Assembly (NCBI GenBank): GCA_023362775.1
Contig: JALMGJ010000008.1
Coordinates: forward strand, 19,256,001 to 19,320,000
DNA length: 64,000 bases
Source: Charina bottae
Lineage: Eukaryota > Chordata > Lepidosauria > Squamata > Charinaidae
Reading direction: 5' to 3'
Shown here: one piece after another, positions 11,831-25,071 of the stretch
Layout: each line of letters starts with the position of its first letter
Numbering within the stretch: position 1 is the stretch's first letter
The notes under the pieces: model-generated
Seen by the model: only the letters and a program-made list of their open reading frames with translations
What the model was told of the DNA's origin: nothing
Database searches by the model: none
Made by a program: the position numbers and the translations under genes

Positions 11831-12127
11831 ATCAAATATAATAGGGACCAGAAATGTTGATAATTTCTGAGGGTAGAGAGGGCAGCTTCATCAGAGACCA
11901 TGGAGAAATAGGAATCTTAGTAGCTATGGGCTGAGTCTCAAGGGGGAACAAGACCAGAAGAAGAAGGGGGTAAAGGAGAAAAACATTATTTTTCCTCCAG
12001 GATGCAAGGTGCACCATACCAAAGAGCAACAGAAGTGGGGGGGAAGTGGGGTATCAATGGGCAGCTAGCTGTTCCAGCAGCCATTCAGCCAGGCTAGGCA
12101 TGGGAGAAAAGGATACCAGAGATCCAA

Positions 12128-12270
12128 AGAGGGCCAGTGCAAGATGCACTAGGCACTGGGGGGTCAGAGCGGGCCAGATGGACCAGGCATTGGAAGACCC
12201 AGAGCAAGCTACATCATCAGGCATTGGAAGGGATAGAATGGGTCAGATACACCAGGCATTGGAGCATATG
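12128..12270 (+). repeat. Degenerate minisatellite
   Basis: Irregular repetition of GGGCCAGATGGACCAGGCATTGGAAG-like units, about three to four copies with variable spacers. The 78-codon frame across it is a by-product. Confidence 0.5.
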
Positions 12271-12720
12271 GGTGATATATAGTAATTTTGTGCTATAGCT
12301 AAGATAGTAAACTAGGACATAGGTTAAGAGTAAAAACTAGAAGGATGTATCACAAAATTAAGATAGAGAAAAGAAGGTAGACAAAGTAAAATAGAGTTGT
12401 TACTTGAATACAAAGAGAAAGAATAGAAATAATACTTTACACTAAATAATTTTCTGCTCCATATTCAGAACTTGTCATCATTCTTTTATTCTTCACTGAT
12501 TTTCTCAGTTAAATCAACAATTATTTTTAATTCATTCCTTTTTTTTTTCATTTTAAACAAAAACTGAAAAGCATCAGCATTCTCTCTCCCCCTGCCAACC
12601 AAAAACAAATAAAACTAGGAAAATGTTAGGCCCATTTATTTGTCCACCAGAGGCTCTTCCCCTTTGTATCATTGTTCTACCACAAAAAATAATTTTGTGG
12701 CCACCAATCATCCCACACCT

Positions 12721-12721
12721 G

Positions 12722-12789
<68 letters not shown>

Positions 12790-12790
12790 C
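12721..12790. repeat. (TATC)n microsatellite
   Basis: About 17 uninterrupted TATC units follow TGATC. This gives the YLSIYLSI artefact in two reading frames. Confidence 0.95.
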
Positions 12791-12799
12791 CAACAGGAA

Positions 12800-15460
12800 A
12801 AGCAGTGGCATTTTCCACTGAATCCCCTCTAATTATTACAAACTACCAATTACAAGGGTAGGCAATCTGAAACTCACACAGACCCTCTCCTGATAATGAA
12901 GTTCAGCATAATTAAGAAAACAAATCCTTTCTCCCCCAGCAGCTGTTTTTTGGGGGACTCCACATTTCTTTGCAAATGACTCATCAAAGTTTAGCTCTGG
13001 CACCATTTCTAAGAGTTCTTCCTGTTCTTTATTGCTCATCTTAATCCTTTGCTTACAATTAAACAAATGATTGCTCAGAAAAAGACTATCGGAAGATTAC
13101 AGCTTCAGGTGGAAAGATTCAGTATAAAAGGATGAAACAAGATCCTTCTTTAGGTAGAAGTGGTGGGGGGTGAGTAAGAAGAAGACAAATATAGAATAGG
13201 TTCACTGATTTCTCATTAGAGTTTCCCTCACTGTCTCTCTGAGAGTTCTCATAGAAGGAACTAGGTTTCCTTTTTACAATAATCACCCATTATTAGGATT
13301 CTTAGCAGTTTTTCTGAAATGTATGTTCCAGTTCTGTTTCCTAAGAGAATGGCATGGAGTCAATGATTTAGTCAAGGAGGAATTGTACAAGGAGGAAACT
13401 GCACTAATTTGTTCCACACAGTTAAATCCCAATAGCATATGTCTATGGATTTTTCAGAAGCATCATTTGGAACTGATCCTTTAAGCAACTGCTATAATTT
13501 TCAGGCAAGTGAGTGAAATCCACATGTTAGAGATTTTGTACATTTTGCAGCTGACCACAAATGAATTGAACTGTTCTGCAGTGATTTGAACAGGGTATTT
13601 TGTTGACCACCCAATTTTTTTTAATGCTATTTTTGTGAGCAATTTGGGTATGGATTAATTATATTCAGATCATGAATTGCAGTCTAGTACATACAATAGG
13701 GAAACAGAAATTGGAATAGAATTCCCAATGTCTATACTGGGATGAGACTATTGCCCAGTGGCAGCAAAATCTGTATGGTTTCTGGCTGGAGAACAGTACC
13801 CAGTGTGGACAGAGAGCTATCAGTGTCTATGTCCCATGCCTGTGTTTGGCAGACCTGTTCTACTAATAACCAGGCAGCTGTACCATGATCATCACACCCT
13901 TCTATCATGTCAGCTATTTGAATGGGTTCTCTTCACCATCCCTAGAAGCAAGAAGCACTACCTATGAGCCACATTTCCTGGCAACATGATAGGCTTTTGG
14001 GGGCTTCTGTGCCATACCTCTAAATGATAACTGGTTATCAGTACAAATTAATTTAAGGTAAGAAGAGTCAAAGATGCAGTTGTACAAAGCCTTGCCTTTA
14101 GGGAAAGAAGAAGCATGCTTGGCAGAATCCCAGATGGCATTTCCAAGCCAAAGACCTGCAAATATGCTACATTCTATAGCATTTTTCCATCATCTGTTTG
14201 CGAGAGTGCTGTTCAGAAATGCAGTCAAAGATAACAGTAGCCATCATTTCTCCCCTTGAATCTAGGATTTTGGATTTATAAATGTCTGAAGCAATATGAA
14301 TAGGATGAAAAAAATCATTTTATTGTTTATGGACAAGGATATTGAGACTCTGGGACCAAGAAATAATGATACAGTGTTAATGGCTGAAAAACAGCAGATT
14401 CACTCAGCAATTACGTCTTCATTTATTTCTGGGGATTATAATGTGACATAGCTTCAAGCCATTTAGAAATGCTCCTATTCCCAAAAGCTACAGCTATATT
14501 TATACAGTATGTGGTATTCCATAGTATTTTTCTAGTGTTATGGCAACCAAGAATGGAGTGTTGACATAGCTATCAAGTTCCAACAAGTTAACTGTAGATT
14601 TTGCACCACTGTTTCACATAAAAATGAAGCACATTTGCTGTGAAGAATATAAACACACACATACAGTATATACAGAGGAAAAAAGGAAGTTATAGAAGAA
14701 ATGATGGATGGATTTGCAAAAGCATATCTTGATTGGGAAATTAAAATTACCTTGTGATACAATGGCCACTTGAAGCTTCTGACCCTTTCAACATATGGGG
14801 TTTTTACTGTTCTGTGATCAGTGGTGCTTCCTGTGTCACCACAATTTCATTGAGCTTGAAGATGCAGTATCTGGAGTGGGTGGGGGTAAGCTACTTAACA
14901 ATCAGCTCAGCTTCTGTTTCAGAGGAAATACTGCTTGGGGTTTCCAGTATTCTGAGATCAGTGCCATCCCACATCCCCATAATGCCATGGACCTGACACG
15001 GACCTTGAAGCAATTAACTATTGACTCAACTGCAGCTTTTGAGGAAACTCTGCAAAGATAGTTTTGCAACATTTCCTCTGGAGCTGGGAGAAGGGCAGTT
15101 TTGTATTAACAGGAACTCCCACCATGTCTTGCTTTGCCCTTTGGGGTTCACCTCCCTCCAGCAGCCAAGGGACCATTCTGCCTTGCTACCACCTCCCTGC
15201 CTTCCACAGTGCTTCTGAAGGGGAACTGTGCCATTTCTATCATTCAATGGCCAGTGGCTATTTTTACAAAAATATTTTCCCTGCCTTGAAAGCAAATATG
15301 GTGAGGGAAAAACAAGGGTAGGGATGGGACAGCAGCTGTTGTTCTCTGTGTTCTACCATAGGCCAACTGAAAGGATGCTGCTCATAATTATGGGAGCAAC
15401 ACAAAACTGCAAAAGAGAGTTTGTTGGGCAAGATTGGAGGCTATGTGGAAGTATCCCTAA
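12800..15460. other. No recognised gene or repeat
   Basis: The stretch has several overlapping frames of 60-96 codons on both strands near 14750-15520. None has a recognisable domain, splice signals in register or compositional bias, so I regard them as chance. Confidence 0.4.
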
Positions 15461-15463
15461 ATA

Positions 15464-15570
15464 TGTCTGTAGCTTGAATCATGTCAACTGGATTTCTATT
15501 TTCTCAGTGGAAACGTAAATAAAAAATATAGAAAATAGAAATCCAGTTGACATGATTCAAGCTACAGACA
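15464..15570. repeat. Perfect 40-bp inverted repeat of Penelope termini
   Basis: Arms 15464-15503 and 15531-15570 are exact reverse complements, separated by 27 bp. Both arms match the Penelope-like terminal sequence at 10105-10180 (GCTTGAATCATGTCAACTGG). The minus-strand arm extends as GTTTCCACTGAG, so it begins at the predicted hammerhead cleavage point. The structure is therefore two Penelope terminal copies in inverted orientation; the plus-strand copy continues to about 15606. Confidence 0.8.
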
Positions 15571-15668
15571 ATTCCACCTGGATGACTGAGAACCTTCATA
15601 GACATATCCCTAAATATGTTTGCTTTTTGTGTGTGTTTGTGGACAGAGAGAGAGAGAAAGGTTTTTTG

Positions 15669-15789
15669 TGTGTTGTGTAGTGGTTGTGTAGGGGCTGGAC
15701 TAGGAATGAGGAGACCAAGTTTTTAGGCTTCCCTTAGGCACAGAAGCCATCTGGGTAACTTTAGGCCAGTCACTTTCTCTCAGCCCTAG
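15669..15789 (+). mobile_element. Sauria-type SINE, 5' part only
   Basis: GTGTAGTGGTTGTGTAGG head and AGGCCAGTCACTTTCTCTCAGCCCTAG body are visible; the tail is lost. Confidence 0.55.
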
Positions 15790-15895
15790 ACTGGGAACTC
15801 AAACAACATTTATCTATCAACCCATACTGGACCAGCATGGCAGATTATGTTGCATAACCTTCAGTGAAGACACCTTGATTAATGTCTTCAGTTGA

Positions 15896-15932
15896 ATAAT
15901 AATAATAATAATAATTATTATTATTATTATTA
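15896..15932. repeat. (AAT)n/(ATT)n simple repeat
   Basis: AATAATAATAATAATAATTATTATTATTATTATTATT forms a self-complementary trinucleotide tract. Confidence 0.85.
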
Positions 15933-16154
15933 TTTCTGTTAAAAGACATAACAGGAATGATGTTCTACAGAATATGAAAAACTCTATGTTAAAAAATTAT
16001 ACCATCTACACATGCTGACACTCATGCACTGTAATTATGAGTTCTACTTTATAAATCTTTTCCAAGTGACTGCTAGTCAGGAATGGTGATTTATTGGAAG
16101 GAAAAGACATCTACTGGCCAGAGTACCAAGGGCTTATTATTATTTGCCAACAAC

Positions 16155-16236
16155 AACCAAATGTTCGAAGCTCTGGCGTGGGCTGGTTCCATGAAGTCAC
16201 GAAGAGTCGGAAGCGACTGAACGAATAAACAACAAA
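16155..16236 (+). mobile_element. BovB LINE 3' end, short
   Basis: About 80 bp reading GCTCTGGCGTGGGCTGGTTCC through GAACGAATAAACAACAAAC, the BovB 3' terminus. Confidence 0.7.
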
Positions 16237-17544
16237 CATACAACCATTTTATGCTGAAGTACATTTACTGACCTACAGTTTTTCATACATTTATTTTATT
16301 GATGTTCATTAAAGAAAACAGAATACACTACAAAAGTTCTGTATATTTTAGTAAGCAGTGGACACATACCAGAAATATGTGCATGTGCAGCACATTAATA
16401 GGGCGGCCATGTGTCTTTTTTTACAAAGGCATTAGCTTTGTAAAAGGCATCAGCTATCTGAAGGGTAGCCCAGTTGCAAGAGAAAAAAAATCAGAAGGGT
16501 AAATAAGGATCTTGAATTTGTCTATCAATAATTAGCACCCAAATAGCAATCAGATCATCTGGTCATAGTTTTCCCATTATGCTGAGATGTATTGTATTTT
16601 GCTTTAAAGTTTGACTATTATCTCCAAATAATTCATCTTTACATATATATTAGCACATTACATTTTAATGCAAATTCATTTTCTTTTCTTGACAACTTGA
16701 GGTGTGTGTGATATGTAAATGGCTATTCTACAAGTGACCCTGGAGGTGCAGAGATGCTAGTCCTTCTTTCATATTTCTAAGTTTACCACAATAAATCTGA
16801 TTCTCACATGTTTTGAGCAGCTCCAGCTGTCCTTATTTGTCATCCATCCCAGTAACACAGATATGAAGGTTTCCGAACAGAAGCAGATAAATGCCCCTAA
16901 CTCTTCTTTGGAAGTTATTGCCACCCAGAGTACATTGGAGTTGGGCAGCTAATAAATAAATATCAATAAATAAATCCTTGAGCTGGTGTATACCTGTATT
17001 CTTCCCTGGAGAGGGACATTTATCCAGTTATGGGCTACTAAATTAAACTTTCTGGGTGCGCGCATGTACCTATATGTGCGTTTACTATCCTTGGGGGATT
17101 TGAATATTTCATAAGAGAAGTTTTCAGATATTTGAATTACTTGTATGTTCCTGCAGAACCTAAAAATATATATATCCTAGTTAATCAGAAGCCAGAATTC
17201 AGCTGATGGAAAGATTTTTTTTCCCTCTGCCTCTTTCAAACATATTGTTCATGTCTTAGAGAACAATGAAGGGAGATGAAGTAAAGGGATGGGGGTAGGG
17301 AAGCAAATAAACCAGTGGAGACTGGGCAGGACATTTCCATCTGGATCTGAGTACATTCAGATATGCTCTGCATGCCAGTTGCAAAGTAAACCCAATAATA
17401 AATCAGGCACAACTGTATAAAACTCACACATACTAGAAATTGAAACTTCTTTCATTAGCACTGGGATTCTACTAAGTACAATTGTAAGTATGTATAACTC
17501 TTCCCGAAACTACTAAGAAAATAAAACAATTTTAGTACCATTTG

Positions 17545-18060
17545 TGAAGAATTGTGTAGTGGTTAAGGCACTGGGCTAGAAACCAGGAGACTAAGTTCTA
17601 GTCCTGCCTTACACACAAAGCCAGCTGGGTGACCTTGGGCCAGTCCCTGTCTCTCAGCCCTAGGAAGCAGGCAATGGCAAACTGCTTCTGAAATCTTGCC
17701 AAGTAAACTACAGGAGGAGGGGAGGGAATGATATTAAAGGCAAAATTAAAGGCAAAACTGAAGTACTTTGGCCACATAATGAGAAGACAGGATACCCTGG
17801 AGAAGATGCTGATGCTAGGGAAAGTGGAAGGCAAAAGGAAGAGGGGCCGACCAAGGGCAAGATGGATGGATGATATTCTGGAGGTGACGGACTCAACCAT
17901 GGGGGAGCTGGGGATGGTGACGGCCGACAGGAAGCTCTGGCGTGGGCTGGTCCATGAAGTCACGAAGAGTCGGAAGCGACTGAACGAATAAACAACAACA
18001 AACTGCAGGGACTTGTCCAGGCAGTCGCCAGGAGTCAACACTGATTCTAAGACACCAAAA
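17545..18060 (+). mobile_element. Sauria-type SINE split by BovB insertion
   Basis: The head and body run from 17545 to about 17714 and the tail resumes at 18000 (ACTTGTCCAGGCAGTCGCCAGGAGTCAACACTG). The interruption is the BovB fragment at 17715-17999. Confidence 0.75.
17715..17999 (+). mobile_element. BovB LINE 3' fragment inside a SINE
   Basis: It encodes the BovB C-terminal block (FGHIMRRQDTLEKMLMLGKV) and ends AATAAACAACAACA. Copies of AAACTACAGG (17705-17714) and AAACTGCAGG (18000-18009) flank it as a slightly diverged 10-bp duplication. It is strongly 5' truncated. Confidence 0.8.
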
Positions 18061-18069
18061 AAAAAACCA

Positions 18070-21000
18070 ACCCAAGCAACAACATACATTTTAAGATCAC
18101 ATTCTTCTGGCTTTTTAATTTATTTCTGTTTGAATTAATTTCTTCATATCACCTTCTGCCACTGTGCAAAAATATACCACTTCTAAGTATTCACCCTGAC
18201 TTTTCCAAACTCTTTGCTTTCTTGCAGATTTGATGCACGTGTACCTTCTTGGTATAAAAAGTATTCTGTTTCATGCACTAGTTTGTATTTGTAAACTAAC
18301 ACATGACATTTGTATTTAATGTCTTCTATTTTAAGATTTATTTCCATGGTTGGCCATAAAACTGCAAGATAAGCAGAGGTTTCATTCTTATTTATGGAAT
18401 GATATTGTATCATACTATATTCTCATTTCTTATTTAAGCTAACTGGTTCAACCTTCCTGGTTTTATCATTTTATCATTATATTGCAGTACATATGGCAAG
18501 ATCATCAACATTTTCTAACACTATGTACTCCCCTCAAAAAATGTTCCAAATCTCATATGATTTCAACCATCTTGCCTCTGAAATCTCATATGATCTCACG
18601 GAAAAACTATGAAGTCTTGTGGGAGCTAATTATATTTCAGGTGGTTAAAAATGATATTTTAAAAATTTTACATCAGTTTTAAATAAATCCTAGGAGAATG
18701 TGGCATATCCTTGCATCCATAGACAGTGGATTATACTGTATATAGCTAGAATTCAGCCTCTTTAGAAACATATTACAGTTCATTTTTCAGAGTACTTTAA
18801 ATAAAACAACAAAGTCTTCTAGTGACATTTTAAAACTAACATATGTATTAATGGTATACATTTTCATAGAATAAGTTGGCAAGTGAGGGAGGGATGGTAA
18901 GCAATGAGGTCAGAGGAAAATGAAATAAAAAAGATTATGGCAATTAAAATTTAATAAATCAAGACACAGCAAAACATTTATTGTCAAATCTTAAATATAC
19001 AGTATAATAAGCATACTGATAATTCCCAGAATATTATTTCTGATCAAACTTAACTAGCAAGCTAATTAGCCTCTGCAATCTGGAAACAAATCCCTTACCA
19101 CAATTCAGGCCATAGTTACTAGAAAGTGAATAATCAGGCAACAATGTTATTAACATGATGAACATAATAAATAAGTTATCTTATTCTCTAAGAATATTAA
19201 TTATTGTTGGAAAAAAGTTCCATCTTGTGAAATGCAGACAGATAACTTAGTTTGTTACAGCATAGACAAATCTTCTGGTATTTTAACAGCGAACAAACTG
19301 ATTCTGTCATAAATATTTGTGGACGGAAATTAATTTTATCTCAGCCTGTTCACAAATATTGTGAGCAAGACCCTTCTCTCTTCAAATTGCACTAGATATA
19401 TCAGGGAACAGCTGTTTGTAGGGTGCAACTGCTTTCACATACATACAGTATTTCCATATCAGCTGGAATTCTGCATTATGAGTGTTCCAGTTCACACGAA
19501 GTCAGTGAACAGCCAGTGCATATAGTCATGCTGTACTCAAGGAGTCTGGCTCTTAAGTGATCTTAGCACAGTGACTTAGTACTTTTTCTCATGGCTTTGT
19601 TAATGTGCATTCTCTAGTTCTTGAGTTAGCAGAAAAGAAGGTGAGTGTAATGGCACTGCTCCAATGGTCAAGCTCCATTCTGGCTGAGTGATGAGGCTCA
19701 CAATAGATGCTGTCCTTAGAGTTTTAGGTCAGTGACTGATCAATTCCTCTCTGCCAGCAGGACAAAGACAGCAATTGCTGTCCTTGGTGGGGCAGGCTTG
19801 GTGGGCTTAGGTGACCATGAGCTGAGATGAAGGCTTTAGCCATTTTTCAAGTTGCCCGAGTGACAGATCACCAGTTTTCATGCTACTGATCTATTATTTG
19901 GGCTATTCCTGAAGAGGAATCTACTGCTCTTTTGAAAAAGCACTGGATCTGTCTGCTTAAGCATGTGTCTAGCACTCTTCTTGAAGAGTGATCAATCCAT
20001 GTCCAAAAAATAGTCTAGGAGTTCAACTGAGAGCTCTTTCCTGCTTCATCCTGAGCCCCTCTGCTGTGCTTGCAACCTATCAACCAGGCTACTTTTGGCA
20101 CAAGTTTAGTGCTGTTCCCAAAAGGTACTGGACATATGTTCAGAAATAGTCCAACTATCAAATTGCACGTGCAGTTGAGGGATTATGAAGAGCTCTGGGA
20201 GAGCTACCCTTCATTTCAGTTTGCATCCCACCCCTGTCAGATGTGAGGTGAAGCAGGAGGTGGGATGACAGTGTTAGCCATGGCCAGAAGCATCCATATT
20301 ACCTCTGTCCTTCAGCAGCAGCAGCTGTGACCCATCATTCAGAAAAGGCAGGGGTCTACAAGGAAATCACATGAATGATGGCATACAGAATGCTGGCAAT
20401 GAATGAGTGGCTATTGCTGGCAGACCTCAGAATTTCTCATGGACTACACAAAATGGCACTGAATTAGACTAAATGATAGTGCACATCCCAAGTAATAAAG
20501 CCAGTAGAAGCAACAGAAAACACAAAATGCACTAATTTGAGACTGAATTAGCAATAAACAGCTGCTGGAATCCAACTCTCTTTCCCATCTTAAACCAACC
20601 AGAACACCAGTTCTTTTTTATTTTTAAAGAAAATTCATGTGCTCTTTCAAAAGACTGCTAAAGACACATTTAAAAAGTAGCAATAGGCAACTATAGAGGA
20701 TGGGAATCCAGAAGCAAGCCTTCTTGAGTGTAGCCTTGTCAACTCTGGAACAGCTTGTTCCCTAAGGTTAGAATGACCCCTTCCTCATTATCTTTTCAAA
20801 AAGCAGTGAAAATTGCTTCTCCAGAGAGCTTTCAGAGAGGAGGGTGAGAGGACTGTCATAATTAGGGGAACTGTGGTTGAACAATCAGGGATCGTTGAGT
20901 ATTTATTTGTACTGATATATGTTGGGTTTATGTTTCTGTTTGATGTGGTAGCATTCAAATATGGTAAACTAAATATATAAATACATAGTTCATTAATTCC

Positions 21001-22480
21001 ACATACTGAATCCACACATAACAGTGATTTAAGGGAAATAGAGACATCTTTCTGATATTAGGTACTTTCTTAGGTAGGAAAAATAGATACTATTTTAATT
21101 ACTTTTATATTAGCTAATGTAGTGTATGCCACTGTCTTATAACAGACAAGCATATATTTATAGATGATCTCCTATATATTTTTCTCCTATATTTAATGGA
21201 ATATATTTTTTTTACTAGTTTCCCCCACCTCAATGCTGCTATCCAATTCTGTCTTCACTACAACACTGGAATTCTTCAGCTAATCTGTGCTGCAAAGTTA
21301 ATCATATTCAGTTTCCTTGCTGTGAAAACTGAAAAATAATATTTCAGGCTGAAAAAAAAACATTTGGGGTTTGCTGGTAATAAAGAGCTAAACAGCTTTG
21401 GAATTACTTTCCTTCTCAAATCTGATCTTAAGTACTGCACCATACACCATGGCTGTGCAGCTCAAGCAGGTGGAGGGATGAGGGTTCCCAGGGAGACAGG
21501 GCTCAGGAATGTGGAAAACAACCCCAAAGCAACAAAATAAATAATGAAGAGGAGGAAAACTTTCAACCCCTGAATAGATGAGTAATTCATGAACATACAA
21601 GTCATGCTTAATTGACAAAGTACATTGGATACAGCAGGCGATAAAGCCTCATCTCCACTACTAAGCTCAACATCTGGCTGTCATTGCAATTGTAAATTTT
21701 GCAACAGATGTTTAGAACATGACCAGATAGCTTACAAGTGTAAAGAATTGCCTAGAGAGAGATTATTAGTCAATCTTCCTCACTTCAGCACCATCCATTA
21801 AGAACTGCCATTGAACAATTGAAACTCTTGTATAAACTGTAACTAAAATGAACAGAACGGACAGTGATCAGCAACAACTGTCAGGGATAGTGAATTCTGC
21901 CTCTATTCCTTTCCAAACTGTTTTCTATCTGCCTTGTAAAAAGTTATATGGCTCTTTCTTGACTTTTAGGAAACAGTCTATTATCATTTACCCAGAAGAT
22001 TCACTTGACAAAAATGTATTTGAAAAAAATGTTTCACTCAGATGTGACACTGGTCATAATTAAAACTACCATCCGTCGGAGAATTCCTTAAGTCTGTCCA
22101 GAATGCAATTCAATTATATTATTACTTTTGTCTTTTGTTGCTTGCAATTATAATCTACAATCCACAAAATCATTCCCATTCTGCGTTTTATTTCAGAGTA
22201 ACCCATCTCATCCATAGTAGCACGGAGATCACTATCATGATATGTACATGCTTGCCCTGAGCTCTTCGACCTCCCTTCCATTCCCTATCCATTCTGATTG
22301 ATATAATGTTACGTGCATTCATTCAATTATTTTATACATCTATGTATGCATCCTTTTTGGTTTTTTATACTTGCATTAGAGAATCTATGAAAGAATTTAT
22401 AAAATTCAAAATAGGGGTTATTTTATACATAAAAATCTTTTTTTTCTATCACATAAAATAAATTTACATGTTTTCTCAGC
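18070..22480. other. 4.4-kb AT-rich stretch, nothing recognised
   Basis: Only short chance frames. No splice-supported exon, tRNA-like box, terminal repeat or microsatellite of note was seen. Confidence 0.4.
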
Positions 22481-23640
22481 TATCTATGGTATTCTCAAGA
22501 ATCTTCTCCAGCACCAAAGTTCAAAATCATCACTCTTTCTAACCTGCTTATTCAAAGTCCATCTTTGTATCCTCTTCTTCTCTTTTCCTTCCAGCATTAT
22601 GGACTTCTCAAAGGACCTAGATCTTCACATAATGTCTCCAAAATATGATAATTTGAGTCTAGTCATTTGTGCCTTGAATGAGAATTTTGGATTGATTTAT
22701 TCTACGATCCATTTCTTTGGTTTCTTGGCTATCCATGGTATTCTCAAGTCTTCTCCAACACAAAAGTTCAAAAGCATCAATATTCTTTCTATCCTGCTTC
22801 TTCAAAGCCCAAATTTCACTTCCATAGAGTGTCCTAGGAAAAAACATTGCCTGCACAGTTCTGATCTTTGTAGGTATAGACACATCACAGCATCTGAATA
22901 TCTTTTAAAAAACCTTTATTGCTACCCTTCCAAGTGCTAGTCTATGGTGTGTTCTTTGACTGCTGATCATTGAGACTAAAAGGCAGAAGTTATCTACCAT
23001 ATCAGTATCTTCATTGTCAATTTTAAGGTTGTTGCTGTATCTGTTGTCATTAGCCTTCTTTGCATTTAACCTTAGTCCTGTTTTTTCCTTGAGCTCCTTG
23101 ACTTAAAACTTTACTAGAACTTGCATTTTCAGCTATCAGAGTAGTGTCATCAGCATAGTACAGGTTATTGATGTTTCTTCCTCGAGTCTGAAAACCACAC
23201 TCAAATATACAACCTTGTTCCACTTCTTTGGTGACCTGGAGCCAGTCTGTTTTGCCATGTTCTGTCCACACAGTGGCTTCCTGGCCTGTATATAGGTTTC
23301 ACCTGAGGACAATGAATTTTTATGGGATTCCTATTCCTATTCTTAAGAACATTCCACAGCTTGACATGTCTCTTGTTCCTTGGATTTTTTTTAAAGTCAG
23401 CTTGCCATGTAGGACTCTAATCTGCATTGGATGATCCTGAGCAATATTTTGCTATTCACTATTTCATGTGAAATTAATTCTATTGCATGATAGTTTGCAC
23501 AGTCTGTTAAGTCTCCTTCCTTTGATATTGGTATGTAAACTGACCTCTTCCAAACTGTTGACCACTGCATAATTTGCTGGCATAATTTACTGATTCTTCT
23601 TCTGTTGCTTGCCATATTTATGTAGATATCTACCAATTCC

Positions 23641-25071
23641 TGTAGCACATTCCTACATCTATGTATGGATGATCTCTGGCGGGAGTGGGATGGGGGCAGT
23701 GCGTCCATCCTGGCTCTCCTTGACCTCTCAGCGGCTTTCGATACCATCGACCATGGTATCCTTTTGGGATGACTCAGGGAGTTGGGGGTGGGCAGTGTGG
23801 TTTTGCGTTGGTTCACCTCCTTCCTCCAGGGCCGGTCCCAATCATTGTTGATAGGGGAGGAGAGATTGGGTCCACGGCCCATCCTTTGTGGGGTGCCACA
23901 GGGCTCAGTGCTCTCTCCTCTCCTATTTAACATCTACATGAAACCACTGGGTGAGATCATCCATCTCCACGGGATGAGGTATCATCAATATGCTGATGAT
24001 ACGCAGTTATACATCTCCATCCCGGGGGAAGTAAGTGATGCTGTGACTGCCCTGTCCAAGTGCCTGGGGGCTGTGGGGGTCTGGATGGGGAACAACAGGC
24101 TTCAGCTGAACCCTGGTAAGATGGAGTGGCTGTGGGTTAATGGCCCCTCGGTGTCTAGGAATTTATCATCTTTAGTTCTGGATGGGGTGGCATTACCCCA
24201 GACAGAGCCGGTGCGTAACTTGGGGGTCCTCTTGGACTCACGACTCCTGCTCGAAGAGCAGGTGGCAGTCGTGGCCAGAAGGGCCTTTGCACAGCTTCAT
24301 GTTGTGTGCCAGTTACGCCCTTTCCTGGAGCGAGGGGCCCTTCAAATAGTCACTCAAGCCCTGGTCATCTCCCACATAGACTATTGTAACACGCTCTACA
24401 TGGGGCTACCCTTGAAGAACGTCCGGAAGCTTCAGCTGGTTCAGAATGCAGCTGCGCAGGCAATTTTAAGTGCTTCAAGATCAGCACATATAACACCTTT
24501 GCTCCGCGAGCTGCATTGGGTTCCAGTCTGCTTCCGGATTCAATTCAAGGTGTTGGTTATCACCTTTAAAGCCCTACATGGCATGGGTCCAGGTTACCTG
24601 AGGGACTGTCTCATCCCTATCACATCAACCCGTCCCACCCGGTCCTGCAGAGAGGGCGTGCTACGAGCCCAGTCTGTAAGAGAGTTCCATCTGACGGGGT
24701 CCAGGAGGCATGCCTTCTCTGCAGTAGCCCCCGCCCTTTGGAATATTCTTCCCCCTGAAATAAGATCGGCCCCCTCTCTCCTGGACTTTAGAAAAAATCT
24801 AAAGACCTGGTTTTGCCATCATGCTTGGGGAGGGGAGGGGAATAGCCAGTCTTGGGGTTGGCTGATCGCTTAGATCTACTTTGACCAACCTTCCAACTAT
24901 GGGATAGTAAGAACTACCATTATTAGGATCAAATTGTATTAGGTATTTTATTGAATTTTTGTAGTATTTATGTTTTTATTGATTTTAAACTTATGCTGTG
25001 AACCGCCCAGGGTCCCTCCTTGCGGGGGAGATGGGTGGGATATAAATATGATGATAAATAAATAAATAAAA
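23641..25071 (+). mobile_element. L2 LINE, 5' truncated, with TSD
   Basis: The insertion lies between two 27-bp copies of ATATTTATGTAGATATC(T/G)ACCAATTCC (23614-23640 and 25072-25098). It carries the 3' half of an L2 reverse transcriptase and ends with the L2-type 3' region GAACCGCCCAGGG...GGGAGATGGG and an AAATAAATAA tail. About 25 bp at its left end before GATGATCTCTGG are unexplained and may be non-templated filler. Confidence 0.8.
23704..24873 (+). pseudogene. L2 reverse transcriptase fragment
   Basis: The frame encodes the RT palm: a LLDLSAAFDTIDH block at about 23710-23755, an in-frame TGA at 23769, then an open 363-codon stretch with GVPQGSVLSPLLFNIY (23895 on) and MRYHQYADDTQLYIS (catalytic YADD). 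The C-terminal L2 region follows to the stop at 24873. It closely resembles the uninterrupted copy at 42710-44761. The endonuclease domain is missing, so it is dead. Confidence 0.8.

Noticed and set aside
12721..12790. CRISPR-like or coding repeat
   Set aside because: It is a plain TATC microsatellite without spacers.
14754..15520. Cluster of 61-96-codon frames that might be a host gene
   Set aside because: No domain, no splice signals in register, frames on both strands and strong overlap; consistent with chance.
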